From NCBI RefSeq assembly GCF_000245795.1, contig NZ_JH601133.1:1519605-1583604 (forward strand): a stretch of 64,000 nt of DNA. The letters are read 5' to 3'. Shown piece by piece: positions 40,620-50,853 of the stretch (its first letter is position 1; the number at the start of each line of letters is the position of its first letter). The position numbers were made by a program, and so were the translations under genes. Source of the stretch: Facklamia languida CCUG 37842. GTDB taxonomy: Bacteria; Bacillota; Bacilli; Lactobacillales; Aerococcaceae. Under the pieces are notes generated by a model that saw only the letters and a program-made list of their open reading frames with translations, made no database searches and was not told the DNA's origin.

Positions 40620-40799
40620 GATTCTTTTAAAAGTTGACCTCTAATCCTTCTTTTAAAAGTTAGACCAGGTTTGCTAGGAAAATATTTTGATTTGTTTGAT
40701 TAAAGATTTAACATTTTATTGGCAACATCCTATTAAATCACTTTCTTATTTATATTATCTGAATTGATTTAAAAGTCTTAAATAAATCGAGAGAAAAAT

Positions 40800-40971
40800 C
40801 CGTCAATAAAAGGCAGGTCCAATGCTTAATCATAGGAAGGAGGACGATCCACGTAGCGTGCAATGTCTTACGGTTTACCGTCTAGGCATTGCCTAGTGGA
40901 TCGAGTCTGGAAAAGCAAAAGCTTTGGAAGACGGTCCCCTATGATAAGGATTGGATCTGCCTTATTGACGG
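40800..40971 (-). repeat. Nested-palindrome repeat, full copy, inverted
   Basis: CCGTCAATAAAAGGCAGG, TGCTTAATCATAGG, GACGATCCAC, apex ACGGTTTACCGT, GTGGATCG, side hairpin AAAAGCAAAAGCTTTGGAAG, CCCCTATGATAAGG, ends TTATTGACGG. The apical left strand has GCAATGTC against GGCATTGC, a G-U compatible change. Confidence 0.9.
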
Positions 40972-41021
40972 TTATCTCTCTTCTAGTTTTTTAGTTTTTA
41001 ATTCCTTAATCCAGTTAGATA

Positions 41022-41086
41022 AGCCGAAAAGCAGAGGCTTTGGAAGACGGTCCCCATGAAAAGGATTGTGACCTGCCTTATTGTCA
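41022..41086 (-). repeat. Truncated nested-palindrome repeat, outer right of island 3
   Basis: GCCGAAAAGCAGAGGCTTTGG, ACGGTCCCCATG and ACCTGCCTTATTG: the mirror partner of 39800-39880, preceded by the inverted 52-base flank. Confidence 0.8.
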
Positions 41087-41155
41087 GCTATCTCTCTTTT
41101 TTGATTGACCACATCGCCAGACATAATCAACAGCTAGCAAGGGAACCAGATAGAA

Positions 41156-41185
41156 TTGCTAAAGGGGCCAAGCTTCTGCTATGAT
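41156..41185 (+). promoter_or_regulatory. parE-parC promoter
   Basis: TTGCTA (41156-41161), 18-base spacer, TGC-TATGAT (extended -10, TATGAT at 41180-41185), 35 bases before the parE ATG. Confidence 0.65.
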
Positions 41186-41219
41186 AGGATAGTTAAAGAA
41201 AGTATAAAAGGGTGACACT

Positions 41220-43337
41220 ATGGCCAAAGATAAAGCAAATGAAACAGCCAATTTAACCAACTATAATGATGATGCCATCCAAATCCTTCAAGGATTGGAA
41301 GCCGTCCGTAAACGACCCGGTATGTATATCGGGTCAACCGACCAGAGAGGCTTACACCATCTGATCTATGAGATTGTCGATAATGCAGTCGATGAAGTCT
41401 TATCGGGCTTCGCTGACCAGATTGAAGTGGTCCTCGAAGCGGATGGATCGGTCCGGATTACGGATAATGGGCGGGGGATGCCGGTAGGTAACCATGCGTC
41501 AGGTCTGCCAACAATCCAGGTCATCTTCACCATCCTCCACGCCGGGGGCAAGTTTGGCCAAGGTGGGTATAAGACGGCTGGTGGGCTGCACGGTGTAGGG
41601 GCTTCAGTTGTGAATGCCTTATCCAAGTGGTTGGAAGTCAGTGTGATCCGTGAGGGTTATGAATACACTATGCAATTTAAGGATGGCGGGCAACCGGCTT
41701 CAGGCCTCATTAAGAAGAAGTCCACTTCTAAGATCAAGTCGGGGACCCAAGTGCATTTCTTACCGGATCCTGACATCTTCCACCAAGCCTCCATCCACTA
41801 TGAAACGATTGCTGAACGCTTGCGGGAATCTGCCTTTCTCTTGAAGAGGCTAACCATTCAACTCAAGGACCAAGCCAAGGGGCTGGAAAATACCTTCTAT
41901 TATGAGAAGGGCCTCCATGATTTTATCCAATACCTCAATGAAGACAAGGAGACCATGGGACAGGTTTTTTCTTTCTCATCAGTGCAAGAGGACTTTGAAG
42001 TCGACTTTGCTATGCAATACAACGACGGTTATTCTGAAACCATCCTCTCCTTTGCCAATAATGTCCGCACACCGGGCGGCGGGACCCATGAGACGGGTAT
42101 GAAGGCTGGAATTACCAAGGCCTTTAATGATTATGGCCGCAAGATCAACTTGATCAAGGACAAGGATAAGAACCTAGAAGGGTCTGATGTGCGCGAGGGA
42201 TTGGCAGCGATTGTGTCGGTTCGGATTCCGGAACAGTACCTGCAATTCGAGGGTCAGACCAAAGACAAGCTCGGGACACCCAAAGCGCGGACGCTGGTTG
42301 AATCGATGGTGATGGAACAATTGGGTTATTATTTGGCGGAGAATGGCCATTGGGCACAGAATATTCTGCGTAAGGCGCTTAAGGCGCGCGAGACCCGAGA
42401 GGCTGCGCGCAAGGCCCGGGATGCTTCACGTTCGGCTGCTTCAGGCAAGCAACAGGAGAAGCTGATCTCTGGTAAATTGACCAAGGCCCAGTCCAAGAAT
42501 GCCAGTAAGAATGAACTCTACCTGGTCGAAGGCGATTCAGCAGGTGGGTCTGCTAAATTAGGCCGAGACCGTAAATTTCAAGCCATTCTTCCCTTGCGGG
42601 GGAAGGTGATCAATACGGAGAAGGCTTCTTTGACTGAGATCATGAAGAATGAAGAGATTAATACCATGATCTATGCGATCGGAGGAGGAGTCGGTCCTGA
42701 CTTTGACATCAAGGCAATTAATTATGACAAGATTATTATCATGACCGATGCGGATACGGACGGAGCCCATATCCAAGTCCTGCTCTTGACCTTCTTCTTC
42801 CGTTATATGAAGCCTTTGATCGAGGCAGGCAAGATCTATTTGGCCATGCCACCCCTTTATAAAGTATCGAAAGGCCAGGGTAAGAAGGCCATTTCGGAAT
42901 ATGCTTGGACCGATGAGGAATTACAAGCCAAGATCAAGCAAGTGGGTAAGGGATACCTGCTCCAACGCTACAAGGGGTTAGGGGAAATGAATGCCGACCA
43001 GCTGTGGGAGACGACCATGAATCCTGAGACACGACTTTTGATCCGGGTCACCTTGGAGGATGAAGCCCTGGCGGAGAAACGCTTATCAACGCTGATGGGC
43101 AACAAGGTAGCACCCCGTCGCAAGTGGATTGAGTCCCATGTCCAATTCACCATGGAGGAAGAAGACTCCTTACTCAATGACCAAAAACAAACGCTCAGCC
43201 AAGCGGATAAAGAGGACCTATTGACCCAACCAGGCGAGGATTCGACCTCACCCGTCCATGATCAATCACGAGTGGAAGATTTGGACCTCTTCAGTGATCA
43301 AGATGGCCAGTTGAATTTATTTGGAGGTGAAAGCTAA
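41220..43337 (+). CDS. parE: DNA topoisomerase IV subunit B (ParE)
   Basis: 705-residue ATPase subunit of topoisomerase IV, which decatenates daughter chromosomes. GHKL ATPase motifs: [58 protein letters not shown] and [42 protein letters not shown] and the [17 protein letters not shown] block match ParE better than GyrB, and the downstream gene is ParC. A variable Asp/Gln-rich tail closes the protein. Stop and parC start overlap by one base (TAATG). Confidence 0.95.
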   Translation: MAKDKANETANLTNYNDDAIQILQGLEAVRKRPGMYIGSTDQRGLHHLIYEIVDNAVDEVLSGFADQIEVVLEADGSVRITDNGRGMPVGNHASGLPTIQVIFTILHAGGKFGQGGYKTAGGLHGVGASVVNALSKWLEVSVIREGYEYTMQFKDGGQPASGLIKKKSTSKIKSGTQVHFLPDPDIFHQASIHYETIAERLRESAFLLKRLTIQLKDQAKGLENTFYYEKGLHDFIQYLNEDKETMGQVFSFSSVQEDFEVDFAMQYNDGYSETILSFANNVRTPGGGTHETGMKAGITKAFNDYGRKINLIKDKDKNLEGSDVREGLAAIVSVRIPEQYLQFEGQTKDKLGTPKARTLVESMVMEQLGYYLAENGHWAQNILRKALKARETREAARKARDASRSAASGKQQEKLISGKLTKAQSKNASKNELYLVEGDSAGGSAKLGRDRKFQAILPLRGKVINTEKASLTEIMKNEEINTMIYAIGGGVGPDFDIKAINYDKIIIMTDADTDGAHIQVLLLTFFFRYMKPLIEAGKIYLAMPPLYKVSKGQGKKAISEYAWTDEELQAKIKQVGKGYLLQRYKGLGEMNADQLWETTMNPETRLLIRVTLEDEALAEKRLSTLMGNKVAPRRKWIESHVQFTMEEEDSLLNDQKQTLSQADKEDLLTQPGEDSTSPVHDQSRVEDLDLFSDQDGQLNLFGGES

Positions 43338-45826
43338 TGGCAGAGGCAATTAATCGAGGCGTGCAGGAGTTAAACTTTGCTTCGATCATTGGTGACCGGT
43401 TTGGTCGCTATTCAAAATATATCATCCAAGATCGGGCCCTACCGGATATTCGTGATGGGCTCAAGCCAGTTCAAAGGCGGATTCTCTATGCCATGCTGAC
43501 GGATGGAAATACCGCGGAGAAACCCTATCGCAAGTCGGCTAAAACGGTCGGGAATGTCATCGGCAATTACCATCCCCATGGGGATTCTTCTGTCTATGAA
43601 GCCATGGTGCGGATGTCCCAGACCTGGAAGAACCGTGTGCCCTTGATTGACATGCATGGAAATAATGGGTCGATGGATGGGGACCCCGCAGCAGCCATGC
43701 GGTATACTGAAGCCCGCTTGTCCAAGGTGGCCATGGAGTTACTCAAGGACATCCATGCAGAGACCGTCGATTGGATGCTCAACTTTGATGACACAGTGGA
43801 AGAACCCAAGGTCCTACCCGCTCATTTTCCCAACCTCTTGGTGAATGGGGCGACCGGGATCTCAGCAGGTTATGCGACCGATATTCCACCCCATAATCTA
43901 GGAGAAGTACTGGATGCTTTAATTTTTATGCTCAACCAAGAAGCGAAAGGGCAAGCAGTGACCCTGGACCAAGTGATGGCTTATATCCCGGGGCCCGACT
44001 TTCCAACCGGCGGAATCATCCAAGGGGAAGATGACTTGAAACAGGCCTACCAGACAGGGCAGGGTAAGGTCCTTGTCCGGTCTAAGGTCCGAATTGAGCC
44101 TCTCAAGGGGAACCGGTCTCAATTGGTGATCGAGGAGATCCCTTATGATGTGAATAAGGCCAAGTTAATCCAGCGCCTAGATGAGATTCGACTCTCTAAG
44201 AAGATCGAAGGCATCAGTGAAGTCCGCGACGACTCGGATATGTCTGGCGTATCGATTATTGTGGAACTTAAGCGGGATGTTGAGGCTGAAGCCATTTTAG
44301 CCTATCTTTATAAGCATACGGACTTACAAGTGAACTACCACTTTAACATGGTGGCCATCCATAACTACCAACCAGTCCTATGTTCCCTCCAACAAATGTT
44401 ATCCGCTTATCTAGACCACCAGAAAGAAGTTGTGCGGCGGCGGACTCAATTCCAACTTATGAAGGACCAAGACCGGCTCCACTTGGTCGATGGCCTGATC
44501 CGGATGGTTTCGATTTTAGATGAAGTCATCCAAACCATTCGTCAATCCGATAGCAAGGCGGATGCTAAGAAGAATTTGGTGGCGGAATATGACTTTTCAC
44601 TCGACCAAGCCGAAGCCATTGTCAACCTCCAATTATACCGGTTGACCAATACGGATATTGTCTCCTTACAGGATGAGAAGCTCAGCCTGAATGAAGCCAT
44701 TCATATGTATGAGAATATCTTGAACCAGCCCAAGGCGCTCAACCAGGTCTTGATTAAGGAATTCAAGGAACTTAAGAAGAAGTATGCGACCCCTCGTTTG
44801 ACGGAGATTGAAGCAGAAGTGGAAACCATTACCATTGAGAAGACCATGACCATTCCCGAAGAACGGGTCTATGTCTCGATCACCAAGGAAGGGTATATAA
44901 AGCGGACTTCTGTGAGATCCTTTACTGCCTCGGATTCAACGGACCTCGGCTCAAGAGACCTGGATTACCCGCTTTTTGTTCGAGAATTATCCACCCACGA
45001 TGCCGTGGTCATCTTAACATCCCGTGGCAACTACCTTCATCTGCCCGTCTATGAGTTGCCTGATATTCGTTGGAAAGACTTGGGCCTCCACTGGTCCCAA
45101 CGCTATCAATTGGAAAAGGGTGAACAAGTGGTCGCGGTCTTCAGTCAGAAGCTTGAAGGACTTGACTCGGAAAATGAAGACCGGCTGGTGATGATGACCC
45201 AGTCGGGTCGGATTAAGCAAACAGCCCTCAGTGAATTTACCACTTATCGCTCTTATAAGACCCGGACCATGACGGCCATCAAGATGCAGGATGAGGCGGA
45301 CCGGCTGGTAGCGGCCTACCAAGTGCGTTCAGGCCATACTTATCAAGTGGCCCTCATGACCTACCGGTCCTATGGCTTACGCTTTGACCTCGACCAAGTA
45401 GCCGTCCAGGGGCTCAAGGCCCAAGGGGTGATCGCCATGAAGCTTAAAGAAGGGGACCGGGTAGTAGCCGGCTTCCTGATTGATCAAGCCATTGAAAGAC
45501 CGCAAGTGCTGATTCTGACCCAACGGGCGAATTTAAAGCGGATGGACCTTGAAAAGCTTGCCCAGGCGAATCGCGGGGCCTTAGGAACTTTAATCCTCAA
45601 GGAATTGAAGACCAACCCTCACCGCATCCAAGAAGCAGTGGCGCTGGTCAAGGGGAATGTACCGGTCATTATTCAAGGCGATACCGGACAGACCTGGGAG
45701 TTGATGGCCTTTGATATCGGTTTAAGTGACCGGTTGAATAATGGTTCGGCCCTGCAAGCAGAGGTCGATTTAGGCCAAGTGGTGGGTCTGCATATCGCCC
45801 GTCTCAAGTTATTGGATGAAGACTAG
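43337..45826 (+). CDS. parC: DNA topoisomerase IV subunit A (ParC)
   Basis: 829-residue DNA-cleaving subunit. The winged-helix core starts [20 protein letters not shown]. The quinolone-resistance region reads [13 protein letters not shown], with Ser84 and Glu88 at the positions of S. aureus Ser80 and Glu84, i.e. the susceptible-type residues. The active-site Tyr is 123 in [10 protein letters not shown]. The C-terminal beta-pinwheel (from about 500) lacks a clear gyrase GyrA-box, agreeing with ParC. Translationally coupled to parE. Confidence 0.95.
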   Translation: MAEAINRGVQELNFASIIGDRFGRYSKYIIQDRALPDIRDGLKPVQRRILYAMLTDGNTAEKPYRKSAKTVGNVIGNYHPHGDSSVYEAMVRMSQTWKNRVPLIDMHGNNGSMDGDPAAAMRYTEARLSKVAMELLKDIHAETVDWMLNFDDTVEEPKVLPAHFPNLLVNGATGISAGYATDIPPHNLGEVLDALIFMLNQEAKGQAVTLDQVMAYIPGPDFPTGGIIQGEDDLKQAYQTGQGKVLVRSKVRIEPLKGNRSQLVIEEIPYDVNKAKLIQRLDEIRLSKKIEGISEVRDDSDMSGVSIIVELKRDVEAEAILAYLYKHTDLQVNYHFNMVAIHNYQPVLCSLQQMLSAYLDHQKEVVRRRTQFQLMKDQDRLHLVDGLIRMVSILDEVIQTIRQSDSKADAKKNLVAEYDFSLDQAEAIVNLQLYRLTNTDIVSLQDEKLSLNEAIHMYENILNQPKALNQVLIKEFKELKKKYATPRLTEIEAEVETITIEKTMTIPEERVYVSITKEGYIKRTSVRSFTASDSTDLGSRDLDYPLFVRELSTHDAVVILTSRGNYLHLPVYELPDIRWKDLGLHWSQRYQLEKGEQVVAVFSQKLEGLDSENEDRLVMMTQSGRIKQTALSEFTTYRSYKTRTMTAIKMQDEADRLVAAYQVRSGHTYQVALMTYRSYGLRFDLDQVAVQGLKAQGVIAMKLKEGDRVVAGFLIDQAIERPQVLILTQRANLKRMDLEKLAQANRGALGTLILKELKTNPHRIQEAVALVKGNVPVIIQGDTGQTWELMAFDIGLSDRLNNGSALQAEVDLGQVVGLHIARLKLLDED

Positions 45827-45881
45827 TCCATATAAATAAGCACTATTGATGGGTGTCAGCTTCTTATCAAGCAATAAATCA

Positions 45882-45968
45882 CACCGAATGTTGAATCATA
45901 GAGAGGGCCTCAACCGCCATGGTGAGGTGCCAACTCTAACCTCAGATCCAGCATTTGGTGTTTTTTTT
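45882..45968 (+). terminator. Terminator after parC
   Basis: Outer arm CACCGAATG pairs with CATTTGGTG (one G-U), inner hairpin GGCCTCA - ACCGCCATGG - TGAGG, then eight T. The outer arm resembles that of the topA terminator at 34159. Confidence 0.8.
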
Positions 45969-46097
45969 GTTTATTGCCAGTCCCATCATCCACTTAGAAA
46001 GGCCAACACTAAGACGGTGGTCATCAACGGCTCTTTTATGAGCAAGTAGACCAGCGGCGCAAACTGTTTCATTTTTACTAAACAGATCGCAGATAAC

Positions 46098-46109
46098 TGT
46101 TATATAACA
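46098..46109. promoter_or_regulatory. Palindrome upstream of pflB, candidate operator
   Basis: TGTTATATAACA, perfect 12-bp palindrome about 100 bases before the pflB -35. Position and symmetry suggest binding of a redox or anaerobic regulator, but no specific consensus is matched with confidence. Confidence 0.35.
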
Positions 46110-46210
46110 TAAAAGTAAACAGCACACTTTTTAAGGGCTATTTATTAACTTTTGTAATATAAAAGCCTTTAGATCAAGTTTAAATTAAATGAAATAACTC
46201 ACAATTTCTG

Positions 46211-46239
46211 TTTACTAAATAATGACAATGTGTTATATT
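46211..46239 (+). promoter_or_regulatory. pflB promoter candidate
   Basis: TTTACT (46211-46216), 17-base spacer, TATATT (46234-46239), about 50 bases before the ATG. Confidence 0.5.
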
Positions 46240-46288
46240 TGGTTCGTAGAAAAGTTTAGTCATTATCATCAGAAAAAGGAGACGAGAT

Positions 46289-48583
46289 ATGGAACTAGCA
46301 GAAAAAACACCCGCTATGAAGGCATGGGAAGGTTTCAAACCTGGCGTATGGATGGAAGGGATTGATACCCAAGACTTTATTCATCAAAATTACAAAGAAT
46401 ATGTTGGCGACGCCTCTTTCTTAGCCGATGCAACGCCAGCTACTAAGGAGCTATGGCAAGAGGTCGTTGAACTCAAGGAACAAGAACAAGCCAATGGTGG
46501 GGTTCTAGATGCTGAAACCAAGATCGTATCTCGGATCAACGCCTATGATGCGGCTTATTTAGATAAAGATTTAGAAAAGATTGTCGGCTTCCAAACAGAC
46601 AAGCCTTTGAAGCGGACCTTGAATGTCTATGGCGGCTTAAGAATGGCTAAATCAGCCCTCCAATCTTATGGCTACGAATTAGACCCAGAAGTTGAGAAGT
46701 TCTTCTCGATTCACCGTAAGACGCATAACCAAGGAGTCTTCGATGTCTATGATAAGGACATTAAGGCAGCGCGTCACAATAAGTTATTGACTGGTTTACC
46801 AGATGCTTATGGTCGTGGTCGGATTATTGCAGACTACCGTCGGATTGCGCTTTATGGGGTTGACTTCTTGATTGAACAAAAGGTTCAAGACTGGCAAGAC
46901 CTAGAAGCGGATACTTACACTGAAGAAGATATTCGTCTTCGTGAAGAAATCTATGACCAATACCGTGCCCTCGGTGAATTGAAGGAATTAGCGGCCAAGT
47001 ATGGTTATGACATTTCTAAACCAGCAACGACTGCTCAAGAAGCTATTCAATGGGTTTACTTTGGTATCCTAGCAACCAACAAGGAAGATAATGGGGCGGC
47101 TCAATCTCTAGGACGGCTTGATGCCTTCTTCGATATCTATATTGAGCGCGACTTGGAGCGGGGTATCTTAGATGAAGCGGGTGCGCAAGAATTAGTCGAC
47201 CACTTTGTGATGAAATTGCGTCTTATCCGTCAAATGCGGACCGAAGAATACGATGCGCTCTTCTCAGGGGACCCTGTTTGGTTGACCATGACCATTGCGG
47301 GAATGAAGGATGACCAACAATCCTTGGTGACCAAGACCGACTTCCGGGTACTCAACACCCTCTACACCATTGGAAATGCGCCTGAACCTAACATGACCAT
47401 CTTCTGGTCTAAGCAACTGCCACAAGGATTCAAGCAATTTGCGACTCAAGTTTCGATTGATACCAGTGCGATCCAATATGAGAACGATGATGTGATGCGT
47501 GAATACTATGATTCAAGTGACGTGTCCATTGCGTGTTGTGTCAGCCCAACAGCGGGGAATACCGGTGACTCTATGCAGTTCTTTGGTGCGCGTGCTTCAA
47601 TGCCTAAGATGCTCCTTTATGCGGTTTCTGGTGGTGTGGATGAGAAGACCCGTCGTAAAGTCATTCCAGGACTTGAACCAATTGAAGGCGACTACCTCGA
47701 TTATGATGAATTAATGGCTAAATTAGACATCGTCATGGACTGGGTGGCTAAGACTTATGTCCGTTCACTCAATATCATCCACTATATGCATGATAAATAT
47801 GCTTATGAAGCGATTCAATTTGCTTTAATGAGCACTAAGTTACACCGGATGATGGCAACTGGTATTGCGGGAATCTCACTCTCTGCAGACTCCATCTCTG
47901 CGGTTAAATATGCCAAGGTCCGGATTATTCGGGATGAAGATGGCTTCCCAGTGGACTATGTGGTGGAAGGTGACCAATTCCCAACCTTTGGTAATAATGA
48001 CCCACAAGCCGATGAAATCGCGACTGGTTTGGTGAAACAATTTGTTGATAAGTTGAAGACCCAACCAACTTACCGTGATTCAGAAATCACCACTTCTCTC
48101 TTGACTATTACTTCCAATATTGTCTATGGCGAGGCATTAGGAGCGCTCTTCACCGGTCAAGATAGCCAATATGCTGGTTACCGCAAGGCTTACACACCAC
48201 TTTCTCCTGGGGCAAACCCAAGTTATACCGCAACTAATAAAGGGGCATTGGCTTCTCTTATGTCCTTGGCTAAGTTCGACTTCGAAGACGTTAAGGATGG
48301 AACTTCTTACACTTGGGCGGTCTCTCCTAAGACTCTCGGTAAGGAACAAGCAAGCCAAATTGACAATTTATCGCATCTTTTAGATGGCTACTTCGCAAAC
48401 AATGGGGGCCACCACTTGAACGTGAACGTTCACACCAAGGAAGAGTTACTGGATGTGCTTGACCACCCAGAGAAATACCCACAATATACAATTCGGGTAT
48501 CCGGTTATGCGCTCGAGATCGCTAAGGCGACCCCAGCTCAAATTGAAGATATCAAACACCGGATTATCCACGATTCAATCTAG
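46289..48583 (+). CDS. pflB: Formate C-acetyltransferase (pyruvate formate-lyase)
   Basis: 764-residue glycyl-radical enzyme that cleaves pyruvate with CoA to acetyl-CoA and formate under anaerobiosis. The active-site Cys pair is Cys416-Cys417 in SIACCVSPTAGN, equivalent to E. coli Cys418-419. The glycyl radical site is Gly739 in RVSGYALEIAKATP near the C-terminus. ATG 46289 follows AAAGGAGACG. pflA follows 71 bases later on the same strand. Confidence 0.98.
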   Translation: MELAEKTPAMKAWEGFKPGVWMEGIDTQDFIHQNYKEYVGDASFLADATPATKELWQEVVELKEQEQANGGVLDAETKIVSRINAYDAAYLDKDLEKIVGFQTDKPLKRTLNVYGGLRMAKSALQSYGYELDPEVEKFFSIHRKTHNQGVFDVYDKDIKAARHNKLLTGLPDAYGRGRIIADYRRIALYGVDFLIEQKVQDWQDLEADTYTEEDIRLREEIYDQYRALGELKELAAKYGYDISKPATTAQEAIQWVYFGILATNKEDNGAAQSLGRLDAFFDIYIERDLERGILDEAGAQELVDHFVMKLRLIRQMRTEEYDALFSGDPVWLTMTIAGMKDDQQSLVTKTDFRVLNTLYTIGNAPEPNMTIFWSKQLPQGFKQFATQVSIDTSAIQYENDDVMREYYDSSDVSIACCVSPTAGNTGDSMQFFGARASMPKMLLYAVSGGVDEKTRRKVIPGLEPIEGDYLDYDELMAKLDIVMDWVAKTYVRSLNIIHYMHDKYAYEAIQFALMSTKLHRMMATGIAGISLSADSISAVKYAKVRIIRDEDGFPVDYVVEGDQFPTFGNNDPQADEIATGLVKQFVDKLKTQPTYRDSEITTSLLTITSNIVYGEALGALFTGQDSQYAGYRKAYTPLSPGANPSYTATNKGALASLMSLAKFDFEDVKDGTSYTWAVSPKTLGKEQASQIDNLSHLLDGYFANNGGHHLNVNVHTKEELLDVLDHPEKYPQYTIRVSGYALEIAKATPAQIEDIKHRIIHDSI

Positions 48584-48654
48584 GCGGGTGATGCTGAATT
48601 CGACCGACCACTCCTGCCTAGAAACAACAGGCTTGTAGAATAAGGAGTGATGAC

Positions 48655-49425
48655 ATGCCTCAACTACCGACAACGACAACCGGATACGTGCACTCGACTG
48701 AATCTTTTGGTTCAGTTGATGGTCCTGGTATTCGCTTCATCTCCTTCATGCAAGGCTGCCGCATGCGGTGTGAATTCTGCCATAATCCGGACACCTGGCA
48801 GATTACGGGAGGGAAGCCCTACACACCGCAAGCCTTATTTGATGAAGCTTACCAATACCGGGCTTTCTGGGGAGACAAGGGGGGCGTTACAGCTTCGGGT
48901 GGTGAACCCCTCTTACAGATGGACTTCTTAATTGAGTATTTCGGCATCTGTAAACAGCATGGTGTTCATACAACCCTCGATACCTGTGGCCAACCTTTTA
49001 GTCATGATCCTGAATGGCTAGCCAAATTTGACCAGTTACTTGAAGTGACGGACTTGATTCTCTTCGATATCAAGCATATCGATCCCATTGGCCACCGTAA
49101 GTTAACGGGCTGGACCAACCAGAATATCCTCGACATGGCCGAATACTTATCCCAAAAAGGCCAACCCGTCTGGATCCGGCATGTCCTAGTGCCTGAACGA
49201 ACAGATTATGATGACTTCTTACACCGTCTGTCCGATTATGTGGCCCAACTGGATAACGTCCGCAAGTTTGAGGTCCTGCCTTACCATACCATGGGGATCT
49301 ATAAATATACGGCTCTTGGCTTTAAATATCGGCTAGAGGGGATTGAACCGCCCAGTCAGGAACGGGTCGAAAATGCGAAAAGGATCTTGAGGACAGCAGA
49401 ATATACCGGTTATTTAGACGATTAA
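48655..49425 (+). CDS. pflA: Pyruvate formate-lyase activating enzyme
   Basis: 256-residue radical SAM enzyme that installs the glycyl radical on PflB. The cluster motif CRMRCEFCHNPDTW has the CxxxCxxC spacing; TASGGEPLLQ (GGE SAM motif) and LFDIKHIDPIGHRKLTG (DIKH substrate motif) are typical. The opening STESFGSVDGPGIRFI is the usual PflA N-terminus. ATG 48655 after AAGGAGTGATG. It ends just before a strong terminator. Confidence 0.97.
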   Translation: MPQLPTTTTGYVHSTESFGSVDGPGIRFISFMQGCRMRCEFCHNPDTWQITGGKPYTPQALFDEAYQYRAFWGDKGGVTASGGEPLLQMDFLIEYFGICKQHGVHTTLDTCGQPFSHDPEWLAKFDQLLEVTDLILFDIKHIDPIGHRKLTGWTNQNILDMAEYLSQKGQPVWIRHVLVPERTDYDDFLHRLSDYVAQLDNVRKFEVLPYHTMGIYKYTALGFKYRLEGIEPPSQERVENAKRILRTAEYTGYLDD

Positions 49426-49463
49426 GCGCCAGCACTCGCTTGAATCACCTCTTTATCCTAACG

Positions 49464-49514
49464 CCACCACTCCTGAGTCGCCTCTATAAGCAGCGGCTTG
49501 GGGGTGGTTTTTTT
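49464..49514 (+). terminator. Terminator of the pflB-pflA operon
   Basis: CCACCACTCCTGAGTCGC pairs imperfectly with GCGGCTTGGGGGTGG and is followed by seven T. Confidence 0.88.
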
Positions 49515-49611
49515 AGACTGAGGGTCTTCAATAAATTATCCCTGGATTTGGATTTAATTTGCCATGAAACAATGATAGAATAAGAAGGTAAACTAAGGAG
49601 GAGGACCTAAC

Positions 49612-50541
49612 ATGACAAAATATTTAGTATTTGGCCACAAGAACCCCGACACTGATACCATCGCATCAGCATTGACTTTCGCTTACTTCTTGAACCAGGA
49701 AGGACATGAAGCAGAGGCGGTTGCCTTGGGAGAGATTACGGGGGAACCCGCTTTTGCCTTGGATAAGTTTGGTTTCGACTATCCGAGGGTGATTGAGACA
49801 GCTGCTAATGAAGTGGTTCATGTGGCCCTGGTTGACCATAATGAACCGCAACAATCGGTTGATGACTTAGACCAAGTCCAAGTGGACTATGTGATTGACC
49901 ACCATCGGATCTCAGGCTTCAATACGTCACAACCGCTCTTCTACCGGGCAGAACCGATCGGCTGTACAGCAAGTATCCTCTATAAACTCTTTAAAGAATA
50001 TGGACATGAGATTCCTCAGAACTATGCTGGGATTATGTTGTCTGCGATTATCTCTGACACCTTACTCTTCAAGTCTCCAACCACAACGGACCAAGACAAG
50101 GCGATCGGTCAAGAACTCGCTAAGATTGCTCAAGTAGACCTGGAAGCCTACGGTCTTGAATTCCTTAAGGCAGGGGCTGATTTAAGCAAGCAGACTGATG
50201 AAGACATTGTGGAAGGGGATGCCAAGACCTTTATCTTGAAAGATCAACATGTTCGCATCGGTCAAGTCAATATTATTGGTTTTGATGAGATTCTAAGCCG
50301 TAAGCAAGGTTTGTTGGCTGTGATGGAGGCCAAACGCCAAGAATTAGACCTCGACCTTTACCTAATGGTTCTTACCGATGTCCTGGAATCAACTTCCCTA
50401 GGTCTTGCTATTGGACGTGACCTTAGCCTGGTTGAAGAGGCCTTCGATACCAAGATTGAAGACCAAGTCCTAGAATTGGCTGGAGTTGTTTCCCGTAAGA
50501 AGCAAGTCGTGCCACCATTAACAGCGGTTTACAACCGCTAG
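49612..50541 (+). CDS. ppaC: Manganese-dependent inorganic pyrophosphatase
   Basis: 309-residue family II (DHH) pyrophosphatase, hydrolysing PPi to drive biosynthesis. Metal ligands fall in FGHKNPDTDTIASAL (HxxPDxD), LVDHNEPQQ and VIDHHRI (DHH). The C-terminal DHHA2 domain ends SRKKQVVPPL, whose Arg/Lys bind PPi. ATG 49612 with AAGGAGGAGG upstream. Stand-alone gene. Confidence 0.97.
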   Translation: MTKYLVFGHKNPDTDTIASALTFAYFLNQEGHEAEAVALGEITGEPAFALDKFGFDYPRVIETAANEVVHVALVDHNEPQQSVDDLDQVQVDYVIDHHRISGFNTSQPLFYRAEPIGCTASILYKLFKEYGHEIPQNYAGIMLSAIISDTLLFKSPTTTDQDKAIGQELAKIAQVDLEAYGLEFLKAGADLSKQTDEDIVEGDAKTFILKDQHVRIGQVNIIGFDEILSRKQGLLAVMEAKRQELDLDLYLMVLTDVLESTSLGLAIGRDLSLVEEAFDTKIEDQVLELAGVVSRKKQVVPPLTAVYNR

Positions 50542-50581
50542 GATCGTTTCGTTAAGAGGTCCATTCCGAAGCGGGTGAGAG

Positions 50582-50797
50582 GTGGAGTATGGTTCTATCT
50601 TCAGAGAATCGGAGGTGTTGATCATCGATTGGGTGAAGTCTAACTATTATTTCTTAATCATTTTTCTCGGCTTATCTTTATTAGCACATGCCATTTTGAC
50701 TGGAAAGGACCATTCTAAGCACAAGACGCAAAAGACGGTTGGCGGATTATTGGTCCTGATCGGCTGTGTGATCTGGGCAGTAGCTGGTAGAAGGTAA
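50582..50797 (+). CDS. Small two-helix membrane protein of unknown function
   Basis: Up to 71 residues with two hydrophobic helices (YYFLIIFLGLSLLAHAIL and GGLLVLIGCVIWAVAG) separated by a basic loop (GKDHSKHKTQK). The start is unclear: GTG 50582 gives 71 aa, while a strong GGAGGTG at 50611-50617 suggests that translation begins later, for example at TTG 50618 or GTG 50633. No family recognised. It follows ppaC by 40 bases, may be cotranscribed, and ends at a bidirectional repeat-type terminator. Confidence 0.6.
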   Translation: MEYGSIFRESEVLIIDWVKSNYYFLIIFLGLSLLAHAILTGKDHSKHKTQKTVGGLLVLIGCVIWAVAGRR

Positions 50798-50853
50798 AGG
50801 ACAGTCACCAGAATCAGAGTAAATTTAAAAAAATGAAATAATCATAAATAAAC

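Larger units (their letters stand above)
39701..41219. other. Gene-poor gap: repeat island 3
   Basis: About 1.5 kb arranged almost symmetrically: truncated forward repeat (39800-39880), full forward repeat (39914-40087), AT-rich spacer with a possible gene remnant, full inverted repeat (40800-40971), truncated inverted repeat (41022-41086), then the parE promoter. A 52-base sequence at 39851-39902 recurs inverted at 40983-41034 with one difference, so both ends were duplicated as a unit. Confidence 0.85.
45827..46288. other. Gap between parC and pflB
   Basis: 460 bases holding the parC terminator (45882-45968), an AT-rich stretch with a 12-bp palindrome (46098-46109), and the pflB promoter. 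No gene seen. Confidence 0.75.

Noticed and set aside
41220..45826. gyrB-gyrA
   Set aside because: Motifs, subunit lengths and the missing GyrA-box point to ParE-ParC; gyrase genes are expected near the origin.
45846..46049. 67-codon frame after parC
   Set aside because: Lies across the parC terminator hairpin and has no family resemblance.
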